A stretch of DNA of 39,299 nt from Clostridium sp. K4410.MGS-306. Lineage in GTDB: Bacteria; Cyanobacteriota; Vampirovibrionia; Gastranaerophilales; Gastranaerophilaceae. This document shows positions 1 to 7,175 of this stretch, piece by piece. Position 1 is the stretch's first letter; each line of letters starts with the position of its first letter. The position numbers and the translations under genes are program-made. The notes beneath the pieces are model-generated. The model had not been told where the DNA came from and did not search any database. It was given only the letters and a program-made list of their open reading frames with translations. Where the stretch lies: contig LARD01000015.1 in the NCBI GenBank assembly GCA_000980375.1, positions 1 to 39,299 of the forward strand. Direction: 5' to 3'.

Positions 1-80
1 CTATCGGTTTCTGCGCTGCTTTCTTTAGCTTTTTCTCTTCTTTTTTTACATTTGTTTACATTTTTAGAGGGTTAAATGTT

Positions 81-686
81 TTAATTAAAATTCTGTTGAT
101 AGTTTACATTTACACTGTCAATACCTTGCAAACGAGCATTGGCTTCTACTGACGATGGATTTATTTTTATTGCGTTTTTGTAATGATATTTGGAAAGCTT
201 GATGTCATCCAGTTTTTCATAACAAATGCCAAGTTTGAGGTTGGTTTTGTAATCATATTTGTACCCGTGCGTGTATGCCCAGTGATAAAAATCTATTGCC
301 TGTGTGTATTCTCCTTCTGCAAAGAAGGTTTCGCCAAGATAAAAACTGACTCTTGGGTTAACTTCGTTAAAATTGAGTGCCATCATCAGTGCATTTTTTG
401 CATCACGGGTATTTCCTTTAAAAAGTGCAATGCGTGCGTGTCCAATTAATGCATTCTGGTTGGATATATCTAATCTTGATGCCTGATAATAAAAATATTT
501 TGCTGCGTTTAAATATTTATCCGGGTTTGATTTATCTTCCAGCTTGTCGTAGTAATCAAGAATTTTATCCCCTTTGACGCAATAAGAATTAGCCTCTGAT
601 TCAACAGGTGTTTCTCTTGAATAGGCTGTGTTTATAAACAATAGGTTACAAATAGATATTATAAAAATAATTAGTATTTTCTTCAT
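81..686 (-). CDS. Secreted TPR-repeat protein
   Basis: A 201-residue protein with a classical signal peptide: MKK followed by a hydrophobic stretch to about residue 20 and an AYS-type cleavage site near residue 23. The mature part is built of tetratricopeptide-like helical pairs. Recognisable units lie around residues 60-90 (AAKYFYYQASRLDISNQNAL), 90-125, 125-155 (GEYTQAIDFYHWAYTHG) and 155-190 (KLSKYHYKNAIKINPSSVEA). TPR proteins outside the cytoplasm usually act as scaffolds in envelope complexes, but no partner is visible here. It is divergent from the nuoJ operon, sharing a 95-base intergenic region that holds an 8-bp inverted repeat. TPR call is firm; role unknown. Confidence 0.75.
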   Translation of the reverse strand: MKKILIIFIISICNLLFINTAYSRETPVESEANSYCVKGDKILDYYDKLEDKSNPDKYLNAAKYFYYQASRLDISNQNALIGHARIALFKGNTRDAKNALMMALNFNEVNPRVSFYLGETFFAEGEYTQAIDFYHWAYTHGYKYDYKTNLKLGICYEKLDDIKLSKYHYKNAIKINPSSVEANARLQGIDSVNVNYQQNFN

Positions 687-722
687 AAAAAAATTAAACT
701 TAATAATTCACAACATTATTAT

Positions 723-747
723 TATATCACCTTTAACATGTGATATA
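723..747. repeat. Inverted repeat in divergent promoter region
   Basis: TATATCAC, nine bases, then GTGATATA: perfect 8-bp arms between the TPR gene and nuoJ. No T-run follows, so it is not a terminator. Its position in a divergent intergenic region suggests an operator, but no regulator is identified. A TTCACAA half-site also lies at 707-713. Confidence 0.45.
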
Positions 748-781
748 AATAAATAGAAGCACACTATCGGAGAAGTTTTTA

Positions 782-1315
782 GTGGAGTCAGGCATAATAA
801 ATTTTTATTCTTTATCTGTTGCAATACTCGCCTGTGCCTTTGGTGTGATTTTTGCGCCTCGAATGTATATTGCTGCGGTGTCATTATTTTTGCTTATATG
901 TTTTTCAGGAATGTTATATCTGGGCTTGAATGCTCAATATTTAGCAATTTTTCAATTTATTCTCTGTGGTTTGTGTCTTTCGGTTTATATATTTTTCCTG
1001 TTAAAAAAAATAGGCCGCTGGAATTTAAAACTTAAACTTGTTCAACCCGGCAAAATTGTCTTTGGTTCTTTATTTGTTTTCTTGCTTCTAATCTTAACTT
1101 GCACATTTTTCTACCAGGAGTTCAATAATTCTTTGTATTCAGTATTTTCTTTTATAACTGAAAAATCTTCTGATGTAGTTAAATTTGTTCGTCATGCGTA
1201 TCCATTGAGTCTTGTAATATTATTGGTTTTTGTAAGTGCATCCGTGCTGCGTGTTTTTCTTGAAAATGCAGTTGTTAAGGCCTCTTCTTCCACAGGAAAG
1301 GAGGACGAAAAGTGA
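782..1315 (+). CDS. nuoJ: NADH-quinone oxidoreductase subunit J-like
   Basis: Five-helix membrane protein of 177 residues aligned to NuoJ of complex I by its order of helices and by the segment LNAQYLAIFQFILCGLCLSVYIFF, which corresponds to the family's 'aeFLA..vvvYvGAv.vLFlF' third helix. The usual YVGA core is replaced, so this copy is divergent. GTG start; GGAGAAG lies six bases upstream. It is the first gene of a nuoJ-K-L-M-N operon and its stop overlaps the nuoK start by 4 bp (GTGA). In complex I NuoJ joins the quinone-site module to the antiporter-like subunits. No nuoA-I genes are in the window, so where it docks is unknown. Confidence 0.75.
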   Translation: MESGIINFYSLSVAILACAFGVIFAPRMYIAAVSLFLLICFSGMLYLGLNAQYLAIFQFILCGLCLSVYIFFLLKKIGRWNLKLKLVQPGKIVFGSLFVFLLLILTCTFFYQEFNNSLYSVFSFITEKSSDVVKFVRHAYPLSLVILLVFVSASVLRVFLENAVVKASSSTGKEDEK

Positions 1316-1638
1316 TAGACTTATTTTTTACAATCGGGTTGTTTCATTATCTGATACTGTCATTAATCCTTTTTATGACAGGGCTTTTAGGGGTTTTGAT
1401 ATCTCGTAATATGTTGCGTACGGTAATGAGCCTTTTTATTATGAGTATTGCTGTTGTTATCAACTTTGTTGCGTTTGGCTGCTATTGTGATAACTCACTT
1501 GAAAATGCAAATTCTATAAGCATGTTTGTGCTGATAATTGCTGTTGTTCAAACTATTATTGCTCTTGTCATACTTTACAAAATCTATCAGGCAAACGAGT
1601 ATCTTGATGCTGAAAAAATTAAAGATAAGGAGAACTAA
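1312..1638 (+). CDS. nuoK: NADH-quinone oxidoreductase subunit K-like, channel glutamates absent
   Basis: 108 residues, three membrane helices, normal NuoK length; N-terminal HYLILSLILFMTGLLGVLI aligns without gaps to the family. GTG start inside the nuoJ stop, preceded by GGAGGA at 1300-1305. In E. coli NuoK the conserved membrane glutamates are E36 (GLEIM) and E72 (AAAEAS). Here the matching positions read SLFIM (Phe42, codon TTT at 1435) and AVVQTI (Gln80, codon CAA at 1549), so both are lost while the surrounding residues align. These glutamates are needed for proton pumping in studied complexes. The reading frame is intact and translationally coupled to its neighbours, so it is not a simple pseudogene. 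It overlaps the nuoL start (TAATG). Confidence 0.82.
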   Translation: MIDLFFTIGLFHYLILSLILFMTGLLGVLISRNMLRTVMSLFIMSIAVVINFVAFGCYCDNSLENANSISMFVLIIAVVQTIIALVILYKIYQANEYLDAEKIKDKEN

Positions 1639-2795
1639 TGGAGTTTTTTATTGAGAATATCAATCTTGTATTGTTTCTGCCTCTTATAATGTGTGCAATT
1701 ATAGGGTTTAACGGGCTTATATCCAACAAGATAGAAAAAAATACCTTGTTTGCAATAAGCGTAATAGTTTCTTTTATCTGTGTAATTTTCAGCGCTGCTG
1801 CATTTGATTATGGGGTGGTTAAACATCTTTTTGTTTCTTCAAATTTTCAGTGGCTGAGTTTTGAAACAATTAATTTTTATCTTGGTACTTATCTTGATTC
1901 TGTATCGGTTAGTTTTCTTTTGGCTTCCGGCATTTTATGCTTTTTTATACAGAATTATGCGTTTTTCAGGTTTAAAGAAAATCCTGATTTTCCAAGATTG
2001 TTATTTTATTTAAACCTTTTTGCTTTTTCTTTAAACGGAATATTTTTAAGCCCTAATATTTTTCAGACATACATTTTTTTAGAAACCGCAGGAATTGCAA
2101 GCTATCTTCTTATCAATTTTGATTTTTCAAACAGAGAACAATCAAAAGCCGGTATAAAATCTTTTATTTATAACAGGACAGGTGATTTAACGCTTCTTTT
2201 TTGTGTTTTGACAATAATGTATTATTCTGTTGTGTACAATGAGCTTTCCGGTGTAAATGCATTATCTTATGCAAACATGAATAACATTGCGGCAAGTATA
2301 AATTCCTTGATGAACACACCTTTGTTTGTGTTTTTCTGTTCAGTGTTGATTTTTGTTATTGTGATGAAGTTTATGCAGGCGTTTGTGTATATTACTTTTG
2401 AATCAAGAACAAAAAACGTACTGTCAAATATAGTGTTGATGCAAAACAGTATTCTGGCTTTGACAGGGGTATTTCTTTTTATCAGGTTTAACCCGTTTTT
2501 CTTCGAACTGGGGGCAAACTGGGCTTGGACGCTTCTTGTGCTTGCATTAATATTCATGGTTCTTGGCGTGTTAAACAGGCTTTTCCTGCCATTCTGTGCA
2601 ATTGCCGGATGGTTTGAAAAATATGTTATAGAAACCTTTATAACTTTTTGTGAGCTTGTTATAAGAGCCTTCTCTTATTTGAGCGGAAAGTTTCAAGGCG
2701 GCAATTTCCAATCGTATTTATTATATTCAATATTCGGCCTTATATTGATTCTTGGTTTTGTATTGATATTTTATGTAGCGTTGATAAAAGTTTAA
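1638..2795 (+). CDS. nuoL: NADH-quinone oxidoreductase subunit L-like, shortened
   Basis: 385 residues against about 610 for usual NuoL. The N-terminal part matches: FLETAGIASYLLINFDF corresponds to the E144 region (Glu149 here), and MKFMQ keeps the K229 equivalent (Lys244). The next block aligns without gaps to '[31 protein letters not shown]' by spacing but has lost nearly all of its signature, including the conserved His (Gln269). The sequence then jumps to a C-terminal stretch (NRLFLPFCAIAGWFEKYVIETF...GGNFQSYLLYSI) that resembles the last NuoL helices. The helices carrying K342 and K399, and the long lateral helix, are missing. One uninterrupted frame, AAGGAGA ribosome site at 1627-1633, start overlapping the nuoK stop. 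Looks like an evolved internal deletion rather than a frameshift. Confidence 0.78.
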   Translation: MEFFIENINLVLFLPLIMCAIIGFNGLISNKIEKNTLFAISVIVSFICVIFSAAAFDYGVVKHLFVSSNFQWLSFETINFYLGTYLDSVSVSFLLASGILCFFIQNYAFFRFKENPDFPRLLFYLNLFAFSLNGIFLSPNIFQTYIFLETAGIASYLLINFDFSNREQSKAGIKSFIYNRTGDLTLLFCVLTIMYYSVVYNELSGVNALSYANMNNIAASINSLMNTPLFVFFCSVLIFVIVMKFMQAFVYITFESRTKNVLSNIVLMQNSILALTGVFLFIRFNPFFFELGANWAWTLLVLALIFMVLGVLNRLFLPFCAIAGWFEKYVIETFITFCELVIRAFSYLSGKFQGGNFQSYLLYSIFGLILILGFVLIFYVALIKV

Positions 2796-2813
2796 TATAA
2801 CGGAGTATTTTAT

Positions 2814-4337
2814 ATGAGTTTTTTGTCTTTGATATGGTTAATATTTGCACCAATACTGGCTGCGCTTGTTATTATGTTTCCAAGGTTTCCTAACCATCAG
2901 GTGCTTGTGAGACGTTTTGCAAAATGGTTTGCTTCAATACACTTTGTGTATGCTTTACTTTTTCTTGCTTTCTTTGATACAGGCATGTTTGGTATGTCTT
3001 ATGAAAAAGAGCTTACATTTTTCGGTATGTCGTGGCTTAAAAGTCTTGGTATAAGCGCAAAATTTGCTGTAGATGGCATAGCGCTTTTAATGGTTGTATT
3101 AACCACTTTTATCGTGCTTATTACTTTGTTTATGAGCAAAATACATATCAGGTCAAAACACAAATTGTATTATTCCATGGTGTTTTTGCTTGAATCTTCT
3201 ATATTAGGCATATTTTGTGCCAAGGATATGTTTTTGTTTTTTGTATTCTGGGAGCTGTCTCTCATACCGGTGTATTTTATAGTTTCTCAATGGGGTGATT
3301 CCGAAGCAAGACGTGCAGCTATCAAATTTACACTCAGCTCATTTGTTGCAAATATGTTTTTGCTGTTTGGTATGCTTATTCTCTATTATTACAACTTTGC
3401 AGTGAGCAATGTTTTGACTGCAAACATAGAATCACTAAATATGGATGAAAAAATTTATCCCATGTGGTTTCAGATAATGGTTTTTGTAAATTTCCTTATA
3501 GGCTTTGTTATCAGAGTGCCTTTTGTTCCTTTTCACAACTGGTATCCGGATATTCAAAGTAAAGCTGCTGCGCCTGTCAACATTCTTCTTGCGGGTATGC
3601 TTTTAAATACAGGTGTATACGGGCTTATAAGATTCAATATGCAGGTTTTTCCCGCAATATTTAAACTCTTTGCACCGGTTCTTATGGTATGGGGCATTGT
3701 AAACATTATTTATTCTGGCGCTTTGTCTATTGTGCAATCAGGCATAAAAAAAATGGTAGCTTATGCCAATGTTTCTTCAATGGGTTTTGTTATGGTAGGG
3801 CTGGCTTGTCTTAATCCGACAGGGTTTAATGGTGCAGTATTTATGTCCATAGCTTGCGCAGTTGTATACAGTGCATTTTTTGTGATTATTTCTTGTGTGC
3901 AGTTCAGAACAAAGACAACATATATTACAGCCCTTGGCGGACTTGGAAAGGTTATGCCAAAATGCATGTATCTTGCTCTTATAATTTGTTTTAGTGCTAT
4001 AGGGGTGCCTTTTTTGATGATGTTTACACCCAAATTGATGGTTCTATCAGGTGCAATGCTGTCAAACCTGGAGCAGCAGCTTACTGTAAAAATTGCTGCA
4101 ATCATTGGTCTTGCGGCAATAGTTGTTTCAGCAGGATACATAATGTACTTTTTCTATAAGGTATTTTGCTCGGTGCTGCTTGAACAATGGAAAAAGATAA
4201 AAGATCTTTCTCCTCAAGAAACCGGTGTGTTGAGTGCGTTATGTCTAATTATTATTTATTTTGGTGTATATCCTATGAGTATTATACAAATTTATCAATC
4301 TGTTTCCAGTATAATTATAGATGTATTACAGGTATAA
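2814..4337 (+). CDS. nuoM: NADH-quinone oxidoreductase subunit M-like
   Basis: 507 residues and about 14 membrane helices, full length for NuoM. Clear signatures: FFVFWELSLIPVYFI (Glu147 = E. coli E144), VPFVPFHNWYPD, LLAGMLLNTGVYGLIRF and KKMVAYANVSSMGF. Three of the ion-path residues differ from E. coli: K234 is Arg234 (codon AGA, 3513), K265 is Asn265 (AAT, 3606) and E407 is Lys407 (AAA, 4020), each at the same number because the alignment is gap-free there. The His of 'SSVSHMGF' is Ser. The protein is otherwise well preserved, so selection keeps the fold while the channel chemistry has changed. Fourth gene of the nuo operon, with CGGAG upstream of its ATG. Confidence 0.9.
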   Translation: MSFLSLIWLIFAPILAALVIMFPRFPNHQVLVRRFAKWFASIHFVYALLFLAFFDTGMFGMSYEKELTFFGMSWLKSLGISAKFAVDGIALLMVVLTTFIVLITLFMSKIHIRSKHKLYYSMVFLLESSILGIFCAKDMFLFFVFWELSLIPVYFIVSQWGDSEARRAAIKFTLSSFVANMFLLFGMLILYYYNFAVSNVLTANIESLNMDEKIYPMWFQIMVFVNFLIGFVIRVPFVPFHNWYPDIQSKAAAPVNILLAGMLLNTGVYGLIRFNMQVFPAIFKLFAPVLMVWGIVNIIYSGALSIVQSGIKKMVAYANVSSMGFVMVGLACLNPTGFNGAVFMSIACAVVYSAFFVIISCVQFRTKTTYITALGGLGKVMPKCMYLALIICFSAIGVPFLMMFTPKLMVLSGAMLSNLEQQLTVKIAAIIGLAAIVVSAGYIMYFFYKVFCSVLLEQWKKIKDLSPQETGVLSALCLIIIYFGVYPMSIIQIYQSVSSIIIDVLQV

Positions 4338-4373
4338 TTAATAATTATCAAAACAGAGCCGGAGTCGTGTTAA

Positions 4374-5816
4374 ATGTCTGAAATAGTATCGGCATACCTG
4401 CCGGAATTCATAATAACAATATTTATTGTAATAAATTTAATAGCATCACTGTTTTTCAGTACTTATCTGTACAAGCTTTCAAAATGGGTGACATTACTGG
4501 GCATTGTCCTAGCTATTGCATCTACGTTTTTTCTACAGATAGAACCGGAGGTGTTTGCTTTTAACAACACATTTTTGACAAATATCTATACTGTATTTTA
4601 TAAAATTTTGATACTTATAAGCGGCTTTTTCCTCACTCTTTTATCACGAAATATGATAAGAGAAAAAAGAGACAGAGCGTTTGAGTATTTCAGCGTATTT
4701 TTGTCAGGCATACTCTTTGCAATGTGTACGGTTAGTGCTGTTGATTTTATCTCTTTGTTTGTCTCTTTAGAGGCACTGGGGCTTAGCTGTTACCTTTTGC
4801 TTGCACTAAATAAAAACCCTAATGCAAAACAGCTTACATTCGGTTATCTTGTTCAGGGTGCTGTTGTTTCTTCTCTGTTTTTAATGGGGTTGTCTTTAAT
4901 ATATGGAATGTGTGCGCATTTTGATTTTGAGCAGATAAGCCTATATTTTGCAAACCTGTCTTCTGTAATGGGGCAGCCGCAGGTGCTTTTGACATTTGCA
5001 TTGATTTTGATGATGTGTACTTTTCTTTTTAAGCTCGGGCTTGTACCTTTTTCGAGCTGGCTGCCGGATACATTCGAAGGCGCAAGTTATCCTATTGGAG
5101 CTTACATGTCATCCATACCTGTTTTGGCGTGTTTTGGGATTTTTTCAAGAATATTAATGATATTTTTAAACTATACATTCACAATGAAAATTGTACTGGC
5201 GTGTATTGCTGTTGTTACAATTATATTTGGTTCTTTGTCCGCAATCAGACAGGAAAGCTTGAAACGACTAATGGCATACTCAATGAGCGTGCAATCAGGT
5301 ATAATGCTGCTTGGTATGTGCGTTTTTTCAGTATACAGCCTTTCAAGCGTGCTGTTTTATCTGTTCTGTTATGTTTTTGCAAACATTGGAGCCTGGTCTG
5401 CCATAATATTGTTATACAACTCTGCAAAACTTGAAAACCTAAATGATTTAAAAGGCATAATTTATCACAGACCCTATTATGTAATAGCTTTCACTGTTGT
5501 TTTGATTGCTCTTGCAGGATTGGCACCAACGTGCGGATTTGTTGCCAAGATGTATATTTTCTCGGCTGTGGCTCGTTCCGGTTTTATTTTCTTGCCGTTT
5601 TTGCTCATTGCTTTAGTCTCATCAGTAATTATGATATACGGATACTGGCGCATAATAAGAGCGATGTTCAGGCGTATTGAAACAAAAATAGAAGTGGATA
5701 ATCAGGTTATATCCTCCAAATTTATACTTTACGCTTGTGCTTTTGCAACAGTTGGCATATGTTTTCTCGCTGACAAAATAATACAACTATGTCAACTTGC
5801 AGCATATTATATGTAA
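4374..5816 (+). CDS. nuoN: NADH-quinone oxidoreductase subunit N-like
   Basis: 480 residues, about 14 membrane helices, standard NuoN size. VSLEALGLSCYLL keeps the key glutamate (Glu133, same number as E. coli), FKLGLVPFSSWLPDTFEGA keeps the K217 equivalent (Lys220), and PTCGFVAKMYIF keeps the K395 equivalent (Lys392). The K247 position is Val250 and the conserved His after VPF is Ser. It is therefore the least altered of the antiporter-like subunits here. GGAG at 4361-4364 serves the ATG. It is the last gene of the operon; its stop lies four bases from the end of a convergent gene, with no obvious terminator between them. Confidence 0.9.
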   Translation: MSEIVSAYLPEFIITIFIVINLIASLFFSTYLYKLSKWVTLLGIVLAIASTFFLQIEPEVFAFNNTFLTNIYTVFYKILILISGFFLTLLSRNMIREKRDRAFEYFSVFLSGILFAMCTVSAVDFISLFVSLEALGLSCYLLLALNKNPNAKQLTFGYLVQGAVVSSLFLMGLSLIYGMCAHFDFEQISLYFANLSSVMGQPQVLLTFALILMMCTFLFKLGLVPFSSWLPDTFEGASYPIGAYMSSIPVLACFGIFSRILMIFLNYTFTMKIVLACIAVVTIIFGSLSAIRQESLKRLMAYSMSVQSGIMLLGMCVFSVYSLSSVLFYLFCYVFANIGAWSAIILLYNSAKLENLNDLKGIIYHRPYYVIAFTVVLIALAGLAPTCGFVAKMYIFSAVARSGFIFLPFLLIALVSSVIMIYGYWRIIRAMFRRIETKIEVDNQVISSKFILYACAFATVGICFLADKIIQLCQLAAYYM

Positions 5817-5820
5817 AAAA

Positions 5821-6450
5821 TTAGTATTCTATGCCTGCATAACAGTCATATTTATTTCTGCCCGGTTTAAAACAGTCGCTTGACATGCCGTAGCCAGAAC
5901 TATTGACTTTGTGGGCATATTCGGATTCCAGATTGTTTTTAGGTATATTTTCTATTTCATCAAGTATAGTTCTGTACAAATCTGTTTTATACTCTTGCTC
6001 TGTTTGTGCCCACGGGTTATATAACTTACCAAATTTTCTTGGCATAGTCATACACTCTGACATCCCATCTACGTTGTTTTTCAAATCATTTATTGTTTCA
6101 GCACTCAGTCTGGACATTTTTACTCTGTCAGAAAGTATCTCGTATTTTAACCTTTTGGGGTCAATTATGCTTATGTCAAATTTCAGGCCTGACTTGGCAG
6201 GTGAAAATAAATTTGTCAAAGAAAACGGTTTACCTGCTCCTGTTATCAAGATTTTTAGGTTGCTGCTCAGCTGATTGAGTTTTGGCAATAGATAACTCAA
6301 TGTATTATTCATAACAGGCGTAAATTCAATACTTTTTTCGGATATGACATCTATCATCTGTCTGTCAACCCTTACCATTGCTTTAAAAGCAGGAGTATTT
6401 GTTTTTTTATTCTGGTTAAAATTATTTGTTGTTATTGCGTTTATTTTCAT
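5821..6450 (-). CDS. Unknown protein with FKA-type N-terminal tag
   Basis: 209 residues from the ATG at 6450. A longer frame opens with TTG at 6468, but that would overlap the upstream gene, and the ATG start gives the N-terminus MKINAITTNNF...PAFKAMV seen in several other proteins of the window. No signal peptide or membrane helix. The body is mixed helical, with LITGAGKPFSLTNLF near residues 85-100. The gene follows 6453-7055 with two bases between stop and start, so they form a two-gene operon transcribed toward nuoN. I do not recognise a family. Confidence 0.6.
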   Translation of the reverse strand: MKINAITTNNFNQNKKTNTPAFKAMVRVDRQMIDVISEKSIEFTPVMNNTLSYLLPKLNQLSSNLKILITGAGKPFSLTNLFSPAKSGLKFDISIIDPKRLKYEILSDRVKMSRLSAETINDLKNNVDGMSECMTMPRKFGKLYNPWAQTEQEYKTDLYRTILDEIENIPKNNLESEYAHKVNSSGYGMSSDCFKPGRNKYDCYAGIEY

Positions 6451-6452
6451 GT

Positions 6453-7055
6453 TTACCACCCCGGACAAGACCAGTAATATTCAGGAATTTTTTCTCCCGG
6501 AACGCCATCTGGCGGATTTATCTTGTATAACTTTTTGATAAGAGTATTGTTAGATTCTCTGTTTGCAAAATCTAAAATAGTATCTCTTGTTTTTTGAAAA
6601 CCAAGTTTTTCATAAGAAGCAGTCAGCGGGAAGAAATACTCGTATTCCAACCATTTTGTGTCCTGACCATTGTTTAAATTTTTTATGACTTCTTTAGGAA
6701 AATGAAAAGTTGAGTCATTAAATTTTGTTATGTGTTTTATTAATTCTTCCTGCTTGTTAAAAGAACTATGAAGGTTGACCCTTATTGTCCTTGCTAAATC
6801 AACATGAAAATCCATACTTACATCAAAGAATTTTTCAAAATTCTTTTTGATTATAGGCCAGGTTTCCTCAGCTATTTGGAAAAGTTTTGGCCCGTCAACC
6901 CAGATGTTTTTTATTGAGTTTATGTTTCCTGGCATTTTGTAAATTTCGTATCCAAAAGAAGGTTGTTTTGGATTTTGTACAGCGATAGTGCTACCCTGGG
7001 CAGATTTTTTTGAGACTGCAGGGTATTGCGTCATAGATACAGCATTTACTCTCAT
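6453..7055 (-). CDS. Unknown protein with SFG-type N-terminal tag
   Basis: 200 residues. The N-terminus MRVNAVSMTQY, a low-complexity Ser/Gln/Lys stretch, then QPSFGYEIYK at about residue 34 has the same plan as the tagged proteins at 5821, 18901 and 25327. The rest is charged, with no signal peptide or membrane segment. AAAGGAAACG precedes the ATG. First gene of a two-gene operon with the protein downstream, whose N-terminus is similar (MKINAI versus MRVNAV), although the bodies are not clearly alike. Function not recognised. Confidence 0.6.
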   Translation of the reverse strand: MRVNAVSMTQYPAVSKKSAQGSTIAVQNPKQPSFGYEIYKMPGNINSIKNIWVDGPKLFQIAEETWPIIKKNFEKFFDVSMDFHVDLARTIRVNLHSSFNKQEELIKHITKFNDSTFHFPKEVIKNLNNGQDTKWLEYEYFFPLTASYEKLGFQKTRDTILDFANRESNNTLIKKLYKINPPDGVPGEKIPEYYWSCPGW

Positions 7056-7119
7056 TTCGTTTCCTTTGTTTTTAAAAATAATTTACCACTTTTGTAGTAT
7101 AAATGATATAATTTGATAT

Positions 7120-7135
7120 AATAATTTAAATTATT
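7120..7135. repeat. 16-bp perfect AT palindrome
   Basis: AATAATTTAAATTATT between the divergent genes at 7055 and 7176. A perfect palindrome in a divergent promoter region could be an operator, but AT-rich palindromes also arise by chance in this base composition. Confidence 0.3.
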
Positions 7136-7163
7136 GTTACAATCATAGTGTAAAATTTTAGAG

Positions 7164-7169
7164 TATAAT
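7164..7169 (+). promoter_or_regulatory. -10 box of radA, probably leaderless
   Basis: TATAAT with only six bases to the radA ATG and no ribosome-binding site between. The expected transcription start falls on or next to the A of the ATG, implying a leaderless message. No convincing -35 box. Confidence 0.45.
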
Positions 7170-7175
7170 TTTTTA

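Noticed and set aside
1..80. Possible Lys-rich coding tail on the minus strand
   Set aside because: An open frame rich in Lys/Glu/Ser exists but has no start codon in view and follows a stop; too short to call.
1638..2795. NuoL as a frameshifted pseudogene
   Set aside because: One intact frame, coupled at its start to nuoK, with recognisable C-terminal helices after the missing block and no second frame holding the missing part.
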